From: Onchidella celtica
Lineage: Eukaryota; Mollusca; Gastropoda; Systellommatophora; Onchidiidae
Assembly: GCA_963931925.1 (NCBI GenBank)
Contig: OZ007579.1
Coordinates: 35,728,466-35,792,465, forward strand
Direction of reading: 5' to 3'
DNA: 64,000 bases
Shown here: positions 1-10,400 of the stretch, in pieces
Layout: each line of letters opens with the position of its first letter
Position numbering within the stretch: position 1 is the stretch's first letter
Translations under genes and position numbers: made by a program
The notes under the pieces: model-generated
Told to the model about the DNA's origin: nothing
Databases searched by the model: none
What the model saw: the letters and a program-made list of their open reading frames with translations, nothing else

Positions 1-1860
1 GCAGTTTACTGGGATACCTAATTGACTTTTGTGTGCACCCTTTTAACCGTACTGTAAATTCGATTGTGTTAGGACCCTAACCGGTTCTGTTGTTCGGCTG
101 GACTCAATGTCCGAGCCTTTCACTTGTGCAACACGGGCTACGTAATAGCTCTCTCGGACGTCCGCGCGGGCTCATAAATAAGATGCGGTTCGAGTGGTCA
201 ACACACTCCATCATAGACGCAGGAGACAAGAGCCGACAGCACAGTGAACCCAGCCCAGCAACCCGGGCCCGTAGCAGCTCAGAGGCTTGCCGACGCTTGC
301 CATCGCCACCCCGCCCCATAAGGCATGTAGCGGTAGCACAGGACCCGGAGAAACTTTGGGTAAGTTGGAGACTATTATATTAGAAGTGACTTTAATTTGC
401 GCACCCCCCCCCCCCTTTCTTGGATGCCGCGTAGAGAATGCTGATCTACAGAGACCATTATGAGTCCGGCTCAACGGTAATTGCCATTGTCATTAGACGT
501 GTAGGATGCGCGATGCAGCGCAGTGTCTTGATATTGTGACTTTATTGTCAAAGTTAACGTTTGCGGTGCTAGATGATAATGATGGCTCGCTAACCAAGCT
601 ATCAAGATTTGCTTGTGTGCATATATATAGTGTATGTGTAGCATTGCCTTGTTGTGGTAGGCAGTGAGGATTTCCTGACATGTTGATGTGGATGGCTTAT
701 GTTACAGCGAGCGGCACTATACGCTTGATTGTATTACGGGTATTTGTGTACCTTGCCAGTACCACTATGCTATAGAGAGCAGTGTGATTGTGATTGCGTG
801 TTTAGTGTTTAAGATGTGTAATTAATTACAGGTATTGGGGATGTATAATATTAGTTGGGCCTCACATGGGTGAGCCCCAGGATTGTTCTATGTGCGGCGG
901 TGGATGAACAATGTTTCAGTGAGTCTACACATGTTGCAATGAGTCTCGCCGACATATATATATATATCATGTGCATGCATTATAGTTATCCAGATGTATT
1001 ATGCTTCTATGAGTTTCGTAAGTGTGTGAAGGACAGTTTCATTTTAAGGAATGTACACATTACTTTATGTATCTAGTGGTGTGTCATACACATGTTAGCC
1101 TGGCGGCATAGCTCCGCGGCTAAGGTCAAAGGGCATGACCCTTCAGTATCGATTGGGAAGGGAAGTAACCAATACAATAGCCCTGGGGCGGGTTAGTACT
1201 AATAATGGGAGTGGGCCTATGAGGATGGCCTGCATCGGGATGCAGCGTCTGTGTTATGGACGGTCAGTGGGTCATGTTGGCCACTGCGTTATTAAATGGA
1301 ATGGCCACTCTGGATGTGTTGTACACCGGCTCAGTGGAGCGAAACTATTGTGTTCTTGCCCCTTCATTTGTTATGTCCTTCATACTTTGATTAGTACATT
1401 AATTAGTTTATGTTGCCAGTGTACTAGGAAACTCCTTGTGTATATGATATAGCCACTTGTAGTTGTTGTTCAGTAACCTTAGCGCTATTTTATTCCATGC
1501 ATACATATCCAGTTGGTTATTGCTTAAATTCTATATTATATTGTTGTTGTTTGATTTAATACTTAATACTATTACTATGTATGTCCACCATTGATTGCCT
1601 GATTAATGTTGTCATTATATCCTAACCATATTTTCGTCTTTTTCTCTTGTTCCAGCTTATGGCTGGTTGGGCTTCTTTTTATGGGCTTCTTCTTTTGTTG
1701 GGCTTCTTTTTCTTTTCCTTTTTTTTGTTTGGTAGTGATACCGTTGTTAGGCTTTTTGAATAAATAAGATTGCCAGCAGAACCCTGTGTTTGTTAATCCT
1801 GTGTATCCTTAAGGGAGTTACTATTGAACCCACGCAGTAACCACATTAGCCACTCGTAGT
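1..1860. other. No gene recognised
   Basis: I see no exon with convincing splice borders and no known protein similarity here. Short overlapping reading frames at 90-480 lie in slightly GC-richer DNA but run on both strands and look like chance. There is a C-run near 403-415, a pyrimidine-rich stretch at 1630-1740 and no inverted or direct repeat that I could match elsewhere in the window. Confidence 0.5.
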
Positions 1861-2358
1861 TCATCCAACAATATTTTTTGACGACTCGTCAAATTTTTGA
1901 TGTGTGTGTGGGCTTCCGTAAAAATTTTGATCAAACTTTATAGTCTGCTGATGCTTCAGACAAAGGATGATGGCCTGGCGGGTTTCAATAACCAACTTTC
2001 CAATTGCTTGCGGAGATCTTGCTATCAGGAATTTCAAGTCTTCAAAGGAATTTCCAGACGCCAGGTATCTCAGTGTGATGGACAAGCGTTCACTTGATGG
2101 TATGGATGGACGCATGACAGTGTCTTCTTTCCTTATCAATGGCTCGACAAGGCCGAGTAACTCATCGAACGATGGGGCATCCATTGGAAGGAAATTACGG
2201 AAGTCTTCTGGTTCGTTAAGACGTAATTCTTGGAGGAGGTTGACATGTCCGTAGGTTTCCCGATTTAACAACCACTGTTTCGACCATTTCCGACGTTTAC
2301 GAGGCGGTTCATCAGAGTCCAATGCGAACATTAGTGCTATGGCCACTGATGCGTCCAT
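1861..2358 (-). pseudogene. PIF/Harbinger transposase, N-terminal part only
   Basis: The 165-residue minus-strand frame resembles the N-terminal half of PIF/Harbinger (HARBI1/ALP1-like) transposases. It has a basic segment near residue 20, then the family pattern of a fixed EPEDFRNFL-like stretch, FDELLGLVEPLI, a DT-x-MR stretch, SERLSITLRYLASG and FEDLKFLIARSPQAIGKLV. In the family this part carries the helix-turn-helix that precedes the DDE nuclease domain. Nothing resembling the nuclease follows on this strand, and the last 30 or so residues do not look like transposase, so the gene is cut off by deletion or by an unrecognised intron. Full-length relatives are usually 350 to 450 residues. 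The start at 2358 is the first methionine of the conserved frame. At 2463-2480 the sequence CGTGTATGGGCCTCTTTA resembles a Harbinger terminus next to a TTA-type target site, which would put the element's right end there; a clear left end was not found. The family assignment rests on residue pattern read by eye. Confidence 0.8.
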
Positions 2359-2503
2359 GTCGAAGAGTTCGGTTATACTGAATTTTGATGGGAAAACACT
2401 GAAACGTGTGTGGGCAAATGTGCATCAAAATTTCACATCAAAATTTTGACGCTTTTTTTGAACGTGTATGGGCCTCTTTAGCGCGATTTGATACCAAACA
2501 TTA

Positions 2504-2506
<3 letters not shown>

Positions 2507-2537
<31 letters not shown>

Positions 2538-2625
2538 GATATTTCTTCTTCTACTACTACTACTACTACTACTACTTTATTATCCGTCGAGAAAAAAAAG
2601 GGGGGAAAGGGGGCGGGGGGGGGGG
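2507..2625. repeat. (AAT)n and (ACT)n microsatellites plus G-run
   Basis: An AAT run at 2507-2537 is followed by an ACT run at about 2552-2577 and then a purine block with a long G-run. It lies between the two Harbinger remnants. Confidence 0.9.
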
Positions 2626-2886
2626 GGCGATGCGTGTAGTGTGTGTTCGCATGGTAGGCCTACAGTGGAAAAATTTCCACCCAAAATTACTCAGCCAGCC
2701 AGCAAGGGAATGAGAGGGGTGGATGTCAATGATGCAATGAGGCGATAGAAGATGATTGCATCGTATCTATTTATAGACTGACAAAGTGAATCAAGAGTCG
2801 TATTGGAAGTTCATGCGTTGAAACAAACGAAATATCTATTCTGTACAATTATCATTCAGTCCGTAGATAAACAAAACAACAGGATC

Positions 2887-3057
2887 ATGGCTTCCTGGAC
2901 AAGAGAGCAGACATTAGAATTCATCCAAAAATATAGGAGCAATGAATGTCTTTGGAAGATAAAGTCTAAAGAGTCCAGCACCAAACAGATGAAAGATCAA
3001 GCCTATGCCACTCTTGCAGAATTTGCAAAGAGCATTGTTTTTCTATTAGGGGACTGA
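2887..3057 (+). pseudogene. MADF/Myb-SANT-like protein of a Harbinger element, 5' part
   Basis: From the methionine at 2887 the frame reads a typical MADF (Myb/SANT-like) start: W-T-R-E-Q-T-L-E-F-I, then the acidic/aromatic CLWKIKS core and a QAYATLAEF helix. PIF/Harbinger transposons carry two genes, the nuclease and a Myb-like DNA-binding partner, so this is read as the partner gene. Only about 50 residues remain; a normal protein would run well past 150. The frame closes just where sequence of the opposite-strand transposase remnant begins (3058), which points to an internal deletion joining the two genes. The upstream in-frame methionine at 2803 is less likely because the MADF similarity starts at 2887. 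Confidence 0.7.
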
Positions 3058-3264
3058 CTATAACCAGCAGGCGATAATATATATTTCCTCATCCATACGA
3101 AGATAATTTTGGAGATCAATGGAATAAGGCGTCAATTCTTTCAAAAGACGAGTATGGCTGTACTTACTCCGCCGGAGAAGCAACGATCTTGTTCTCTCCT
3201 TTTTCCTCAACAAAAAACTCACTGCTAAGCAAGCTAATGCAACCTCATTTTGAGGAGAAGCCAT
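3058..3264 (-). pseudogene. Second Harbinger transposase remnant, N-terminus
   Basis: The minus-strand frame starting with the methionine at 3264 gives 68 residues. It has a hydrophobic stretch, a basic run, then LLLRRSKYSHTRLLKEL and a DLQNYLRMDEEIY motif, the same region as in the 1861-2358 remnant but clearly a different lineage. It ends at the junction with the plus-strand MADF fragment. Together the pieces look like the two outer ends of one Harbinger element whose centre, including the catalytic domain, has been lost. A putative right terminus, GTGTATGGCCCGCTTTAG near 3572-3589, resembles the one at 2463-2480. Confidence 0.65.
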
Positions 3265-3423
3265 TGTGATTTTTGATTTAGTGCATAGGCCTGTGGCCTG
3301 TGAACTGTGTGGGTTCAAAGAATCCCGAGCGTGAGACTGCCTCTCGTCCATCCGCAGGTCATCGGGAGGCCGCCTCTCGTCCATCGAAAGGCCGCCGGGA
3401 GGACGCGTACAGTTCCGGCCTCT

Positions 3424-3562
3424 GTGGCCGTATGCATAATCAATGCGTAAACTAAAGTAAATACGTTGACTGGTGTTAACACGAGAAATTGTATTCATTT
3501 CTTGCGTTAACACCAGTCAACGTATTTACTTTAGTTTACGCATTGATTATGCATACGGCCAC
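3424..3562. repeat. Perfect 57-bp inverted repeat (hairpin)
   Basis: Arms at 3424-3480 and 3506-3562 are exact reverse complements over 57 bases. Pairing continues with a few mismatches about 9 bases into the spacer, leaving a loop of roughly 6-7 bases. The hairpin lies beside the right end of the second Harbinger remnant and may be its terminus. No mismatch was seen in the outer 57 bp, unlike every other inverted repeat in this window. Confidence 0.95.
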
Positions 3563-4314
3563 CCAACTGTGTAGTGTATGGCCCGCTTTAGTTGTTTTGT
3601 GATCGACCACATTTGGCAACCACATAATGACATACTATCAATAATTTTAAAATTTGACAGGAGAGTGCTTCAAAGTTGGTGTGAGTGAGCTTTCTTATCC
3701 TTGTACCGGTACACACAAGCATGTCGCAAAAAACCTTTCCACCCATAATTTTATACCTATTTATGGTAGCGTTCCTCAGTTGTTTTTTTTTGTCCCACTT
3801 CAAGTTGAACAAAAAAACAAAACAACAAAAACGTGTGCTCCACTACGACCGGACAAAGTTAGGTTGCGCATAACCATTAGAGCCATGCATCTGTTGAGTT
3901 CGGTGTTTTAATCTGAGCTTAGCAGGAACCCATCAACGCGATATAAGCAAACAACAGGTTATCTATATAGTTATTAAGTTAAAATACACTATGAGATTAG
4001 GATTTCTTAGAACATACCCCACACCCCACCCTGAAGTCCCACACCCGATCGAAATATTGCCACGCCCCACTGGTGGGGTATGTGCACCATCTTGAGAAAC
4101 CCAGACGCTGATGTAAGGTATCGTAACACCACTTTGCGAGAATCGCACCATGAGCAGTGATATGACAGCCTTAACTGAAACTACCAAACTCTTCAATACA
4201 CCAAAATACACCAGTACATAATGGTGGATGGCAATTGGAGATGTCTCATCGATCAGGGCTGTTTCACACCCTTTTCCCAAGTCAACCAGTCATCAACAGC
4301 TTAGACTTAGAGGT
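3563..4314. other. No gene recognised
   Basis: A minus-strand frame of 105 codons (3963-4280) is open but shows no domain I recognise. Its lower half could be degenerate transposon sequence. Nothing else is visible apart from short A and T runs. Confidence 0.4.
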
Positions 4315-4466
4315 GAAGCTGACCAAGGCTGGTGGCTCGCCGCCCATAAATTATGCATTACACTAATACATTACTCACTGCCCACACCACGAGTGTATTA
4401 GTGTGATGTGTAATTTATGGACAGGAAGCCATCAGTCTGGCGCCTACACCAGCCTTGGTCAGTTTC
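4315..4466. mobile_element. Fold-back MITE, family H copy 1
   Basis: The ends are 20-bp inverted repeats with one mismatch (GAAGCTGACCAAGGCTGGTG at 4315-4334, complement at 4447-4466). Inner segments at about 4346-4370 and 4394-4418 also pair, so nearly the whole 152 bp can fold back. A second copy lies at 57761-57931. No coding potential and no clear target duplication was seen. Confidence 0.8.
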
Positions 4467-5089
4467 AACAGTTTCACCCCCTGCACTGCCCATGCAAAAT
4501 CATCCAAGACAAACTAAACATTGTATAATTGTGAATAATTCCCTCTTTAATGCAAAAACATCATCTGCACATCATCAGACTTGTCAACAAAATAATCTTA
4601 AACAATAGCTATACAAGATGTTCCACAAGGCCGCTGAGCAAATCCTTATGTACTAAAGCGTCCAGATTAACTTTGTGAAAATTTAATAAACAAAACGTCA
4701 TCACAGTTCCCAAAGACGGTAGCAACTAAAAACTTTTAAAAAATTCAATATAATATATATGTTCAACTACATTCAAAGCCGCATCAAATGATCATGGTTC
4801 TCAGCTCCTAAGCTGAAAATAATTGAATGGTAAACTTTCAAAACAAGTCATCGTCCACTAGACCAGTTCTAATGAAATAAAACAGATTTTTACCTCTGAA
4901 AAATAGTCAAAACCAGTTGCTATAGTTTTAGGGAACAGTGACAACATAATTATTGTCAAACATGTACTACAAATAAGCACCACAATCTACATCAGTAGAT
5001 CACTGAAAGAAAACTATACATTCTTTACGTTAACAAAAAAGGTATGTAACCTTGCTGAGCTGGATTGCAAGCTATAAAATATGGGGTGA

Positions 5090-5179
5090 TTCCTCTGACC
5101 GGGTGGTCAACGTCCTTTTAAGGAGTGATTCCTCTGACCAGTTAATTGGTCATGCTAAGTCAAATAATTTCCTCTGACC
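5090..5179. repeat. Three TTCCTCTGACC units, about 39-40 bp apart
   Basis: The 11-mer TTCCTCTGACC occurs at 5090-5100, 5129-5139 and 5169-5179. The first two are followed by GGTCA, giving the small palindromes TGACC-N4-GGTCA (5096-5109) and TGACC-N8-GGTCA (5135-5152). The third is degenerate (TTAACC instead of GGTCA). Confidence 0.8.
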
Positions 5180-7198
5180 AAGTGTTTAACCTGAACAATC
5201 ATTGCGTTTCTCACTCAGTGGCCTGAATGCCCCGAAGTCAGGCCTAAAATTGGTGATCATTAACGTTGTGTTCAGCACTTTGCTTAACATGAAGTTTGAT
5301 TACTGGCAATGTTCCAAGCTGTGCGGATGCATGGCTAGTGTGCAGTTACTGTATTGGTGTGGCACACATCGAAAATGTTGCGCACTAGCTTTGATGTTAA
5401 AATATTTTTGCTCAAAGCATCAAAAGTTCCTCTCTCAGTGGTTTGGAAAAATTACAGGGAACATCGATTACTGGGATGGGTTTGTTCACCGGCTTGAATT
5501 ATTCAACGTGGTCAGAAGAAATCTTTTAGGTTAGTCTGACTATCTGGTTAGGGGAACCCCAACCTTGTCCTAAAGAATAAGCTAACGAGAGCTAATGAAA
5601 AATGACCAATACTGTTAGTGTTACTGTCACTAACATAGAAATATATTAATATGTACACTTCCAGTTTGGGGATTTCAATCATGTACATATATAACGTAAT
5701 CTTTTTCTTTTGCTGTTGCCATTCAGTAATAATTTCTGAGTTGTTGAAAAAAAAAAAAAAGATTAAAAATGTCAAAACAGATTAACACAAATACAAAATC
5801 ACTTACATCTTGCAAATCAAAAGCTTTATGGCTCATATCTCAAAGCCATGAACAATAACAAACAAAAGAAAAAATGAACAACACTTGAAGGAATATTTGA
5901 AACTCAAGAAAAATTAACCTCAGCTGCTAGAGCTTTAAAAAGAAATTCATGGTCAATAAAGTGCTTGTTACAGAAATATGCAAATTATGGATACTCCACA
6001 CCATAGTGTGCAGAAGTCAACAGTGTTATCACATAATTCATTCTTTTTCTCATCTCTAGACCTTCCCTCCCTCGTTTTCCTACACACACACACACACATG
6101 CACGCAAGCACGTACTCACACACAATTCACACATGCACATGCAAGCACTCTCTCTCACACACCACTCACAGACTGAGAGAGAGACAGGGAGAAGGGAGAG
6201 AAAGAGGGGCAGAGAGATAGATTTAAAGAAAGAGAGGGAGAGGGAGAGAGGTAATACCAAAAAGCTTCAGACATGGAGATTTCCAACTCTGCATGTTAGT
6301 ACATGTACTATACTCAGTAATTAACTGTCCACATTAACATTATACATAACTGACATAAATTGAAACATTACAGATCTTATTTGTAACCCCAGTCTGGAAC
6401 CCTGCAAAACTGCAATACTGTCATCTCCATGCCATGCCCCTAGTGTCACCAGTTTGTGCTACATTGTTGAGCCTTTGCTAAATATCTTTTCATCTGATCC
6501 TATGCATAGTCAACATTTAGAGTATAGTTACCTCACTGGGATACATACATGTATATGAAAGCATTCCTATTGTGAACCGTCTCAAATATCCACTTCCGGT
6601 CACACAGTCATTGATGAATGGTAATATTGATTAAGGATGTTGCAAAAAACATTTACCATCCCTAAACTGCATAATTGTACACACACAACATTTCATGCAC
6701 AATGGAAATTTATCACTTCTCTCTCCAACTGAAACTCACGGGCGAGCATGCTGGTACATACATCTCTCTTTAATATTCTGTTGTAATTTCTAGAATTCTC
6801 CAGGGTTTGCCATGTTAAAACCTTAAACATTATATGACATTACTGAATTTCCTGGCTCACTTTGTAGATTTGTTAATTACACTATGTATGAAGATTACAC
6901 GGGGGGAAAAGAATCAGTTGTCCCAAAATGAAGGTTTGGAGAAATCCACATGTTAAAGTTTGAACGCCATAGGTTGAAACGAGGATGCCGAATCTAAAAA
7001 TTTGCTCTCATTGCTGGATAACGGTTGTTTTTCACTTAACTGGTATGAGAGGAACAAAGCTAAAGATACTGGCCAAGAGCTGAGAGAGGTAACCATAAAA
7101 TTCGCATTTTGTGACAGCTGATGTTCTTCCCCTGTAGTCTTCAAGTGCAAGCCAGTGTCTGGCACTGTCTTCAATGCATTTGTCGAATCCTCCCAATG
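5180..7198. other. Intergenic; low-complexity tracts
   Basis: A 110-codon plus-strand frame (5202-5534) is open but unrecognised. An A-run lies at about 5745-5760. CA-rich and GA-rich microsatellites fill 6083-6255. The minus strand of 6953-7174 is open for 73 codons, but it lies beyond the TMEM18 stop and is more likely trailer or intergenic sequence than coding. Confidence 0.5.
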
Positions 7199-7204
7199 TT
7201 TATT
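7199..7204 (-). promoter_or_regulatory. Possible polyadenylation signal for TMEM18
   Basis: AATAAA on the minus strand, about 125 nt past the TMEM18 stop codon. The hexamer is common in AT-rich DNA, so this is only a candidate. Confidence 0.3.
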
Positions 7205-7327
7205 TTTCCTGGCTCATTTTGCAATTTCATTCCATTCTTTCACTCACTCAGTTTTCTCTCCTGCTAGACTTTCAAAAATTGCACACAGATGTCCTATTAT
7301 GCAAGGCATTATGGCCACTGATGCTTC

Positions 7328-7429
7328 TTACTGACCCTTCTTCTCTTTCTCCTTCCTCTTCTTTTCAACCTCCAGTTTCAATCTGCCTGTGGCGACCATC
7401 AGCTGAGAGGAAGCCAAAATCCACATCAT
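7328..7429 (-). CDS. TMEM18: TMEM18 terminal exon
   Basis: 102 bp including the TAA stop (7328-7330). The acceptor is CTATCTTTGTCACAG. It encodes [15 protein letters not shown] and a basic tail of repeated lysine and glutamate, matching the charged coiled C-terminus of the family. Confidence 0.92.
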   Translation of the reverse strand: MMWILASSQLMVATGRLKLEVEKKRKEKEKKGQ

Positions 7430-10400
7430 CTGTGACAAAGATAGCAAACAACTACAGGGTCAAACAGAAACAAAGAGGATGGAAATCCTCTTCAATCCTC
7501 GTGTGAGAATGTTGCAACAGTACAAAACAAAAAAAAAATGAACAATTTTGTACCAGTGACCTCAGGCACACATTCATAGCAGGTCTGGACCATGAATTCT
7601 ATTGAAAGAAATTGGGCTCACACTAAAAGTCATGTATATTTCTCTGTGGTAAAAATTTTACAGTAAATTTCACTACTTCACCACTTGTGCAATATTTTGC
7701 AGTTGTCTTCAAACCAGATGAAAAATACACTGTATAACCAACTGTCAAATGAACTGAGATAGTGAAAATGTATTTTCTGCACAGCAACTTTAATTTCAAA
7801 ATTCCTGTGCCTGATTCTGAAGAGCTGAAGAAAATAACAATGAAGCTAAGTAAAAGCTCAAATTAATCTTTATCAACAGACACATCCGGCAAATTTCTTC
7901 CACTGCATCAAGATTTCTAAGAATTGCTATTCTGCCATCCAAAGGCAGAGCGATGTTACTGATAGCATGGCTTTTTCCTACTTCATTGTCTCTATGAACT
8001 TATCTCACACTTAATTCTTCTATGTCAAAGGCAGATAGAAGTATCTGCTACCGAAATAGTAGTTTCTAGTGTGGCAACCGCATAAATAGAAGCTTTATAT
8101 AGTTACACCTCACACGTTTGTTGCGTTTTTCCCAAAAGTATGAAATGAGCAGATATGTTGCTCTGCCTTTGCACAGCAGTATAGCCTATGCTTTATAACA
8201 CTAGCAGGGTCGGCAATATCTTGTCTCTGTCCGGATCACATATATTAACCTTCTCTTTATCCTGTGGGTCTAAAGCACCCAGAAACAATTAAAAGGTTTT
8301 TAATTGTCTTACTTCTAGGAAATTTTTCTTGAAATTCCAGGTATTCCTCAAGGACATCATTGCCCATCTTCCCATAGTTTTAAAAGTTTAAAATATGCAC
8401 ATGCGTGGACACCAAACCATATGCATTTTTACTATTTCTGTGTGCATGTCCTGGGGTCTCACAGACGCCCTACTTTTAAAGAGAATTTATTGTAAGATAT
8501 TGTACTGGGGTCTCATATACACAGCACTTCTAAAGAGGATTTTATTGTTATATCCCTACTCATAAGTTCTGGGATCTGACAAATACAAACTTTTAGTTTT
8601 AAAGAGGGTATCGTAATAAATTGTTCTTTCGGAGTATGGTGTTGATTTGACACCACGATGTAGCCATACATACTCTTTGGTAACGTACGGCGAAGCTTAA
8701 TATGTGGATGGTAGGCCAGATGTAAAGTATGGGAATTATCCATTTTAGTTTTTAATATTTTGCCTCAAATCAATGAATAATCCATGCTGGATGATTATTT
8801 ATGCTTAACAGGTGTTTTGTTTTGGAGCAAAATGGAACCTGGGCCCAATGCAACATCAGTTTGGCTGAAGAAAATACTCCAAATAAGGAAAAATTCACTG
8901 GACAGATAATCAGTGTACCAATATTCATTTGCAGGCTGGATCTGACCCACAGCCTATAGGTCGCCAAACCCTGCTAAATAACTCACCAAAATTATAAGAC
9001 AGTTCATCAGAACAGGGGCTGACCATACCAAGGAGATAAACATTCCTTTACTGTCAAAGTACTGCTGTCGAGAAAATTTTCTGTGGAATACAAAATATTA
9101 AATGTGCCAAGTAAATCAGAATCTAAAGCCACCAATTCACTCATTCATCCGAAACAAACAACTTGAATAAAAATTTCTGAAATAATTCCCATATAAACGC
9201 ATTTGCATCTCTTTTCAACAGCAAGAATTATCTTCAGAATATAAATGGACCTGAAAATGATAGGAGTAAATCAAAGTACGATCTCGCTGTTCACTTCTTT
9301 TTTTTTCCAGGTCTCCAGTGGAAATCATAACATCCGTCAGTTGTTGGAATGCTGTTACAGCTGAACTTTGATGCTGATGTTAGGGGACTTCGAGCTTGCA
9401 TACATTGGCAGACATGCTTCTGTGCTGCTGACCAAGCAAGAACTCGCAATTAAGTACACATATTCTGTTTAGATTTCCTATTGAAATCTTTTATTGTTCA
9501 ATTGTTTTATCTGTTCCAGTTTTCTTTTCTTGTTTTTTTTTTTTTTTCCCTCAAATATCAGACATTTCCTGTCTTCTCTTTTAGTTTGCATTGTATCGTT
9601 TGGGTATTATTTCTTACATGAGGCTTTGCTAAATACAACCTTTTCTTTTTGCCCAATTTTAACGTTGCGTATAGCCTTGATGGGACCCCCACAGTTTTTC
9701 TGGGTTTTTTTTTGTAATATGATGTTAGGGAAGCATGGCCTAATTATAAAGCCAAGTAGAGAAAATGCTGAGTTGTGTAAAACACTGTGGTCCCCTACCA
9801 ACAGCCCCACAGGGATTGGAGGCCAACAGTCAGCCACAAAAACAACAGCCTTTGAGTTTAGTTTTAACAAGGTTCCAACAGCCGACCCATGATAAGGTGG
9901 TTTTGGGTTCAACTACACAAGATATCTACATCTACAATAATACATGAGTGATGGATAACTCACTCATATCCAGCCAAAATAATCTCCCACTGAAAAGAAT
10001 CAACTACTGTCCACTGGTCACTTGCATTATATTTGACATGTCATGATAAATTATATGAGAATCGCATTTCTTCCATGTCCACAATCGATCAGTATACATA
10101 CATAACATTCTGTCACAGAGATTTAACTCATTCAGTGCCAATCATATCATATACATGTATTGTGCACTACGAGTTGTCAGGGATGTGCCAATTATTGATT
10201 AGAGTTGATATTCTAGCTCAGGTTCTGTTAGTTAGCTTTAATAGCTTCTCTAGATGGTGATATATCACAAGAGTATTAGTCGTTTTTCAACATGGCACCC
10301 AAAATAAGTATTCTACGAGTGGCACTAACACAGAAATCTTCTTGGCACTGAATGAGTTAAAATATAAATTAATATAATGAGATTCCCACATGGTGGCACT

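Noticed and set aside
3963-4280. 105-codon minus-strand frame
   Set aside because: Open but with neighbouring frames that read as degenerate sequence; no domain could be named.
5202-5534. 110-codon plus-strand frame
   Set aside because: No recognised domain, no splice borders, no second evidence.
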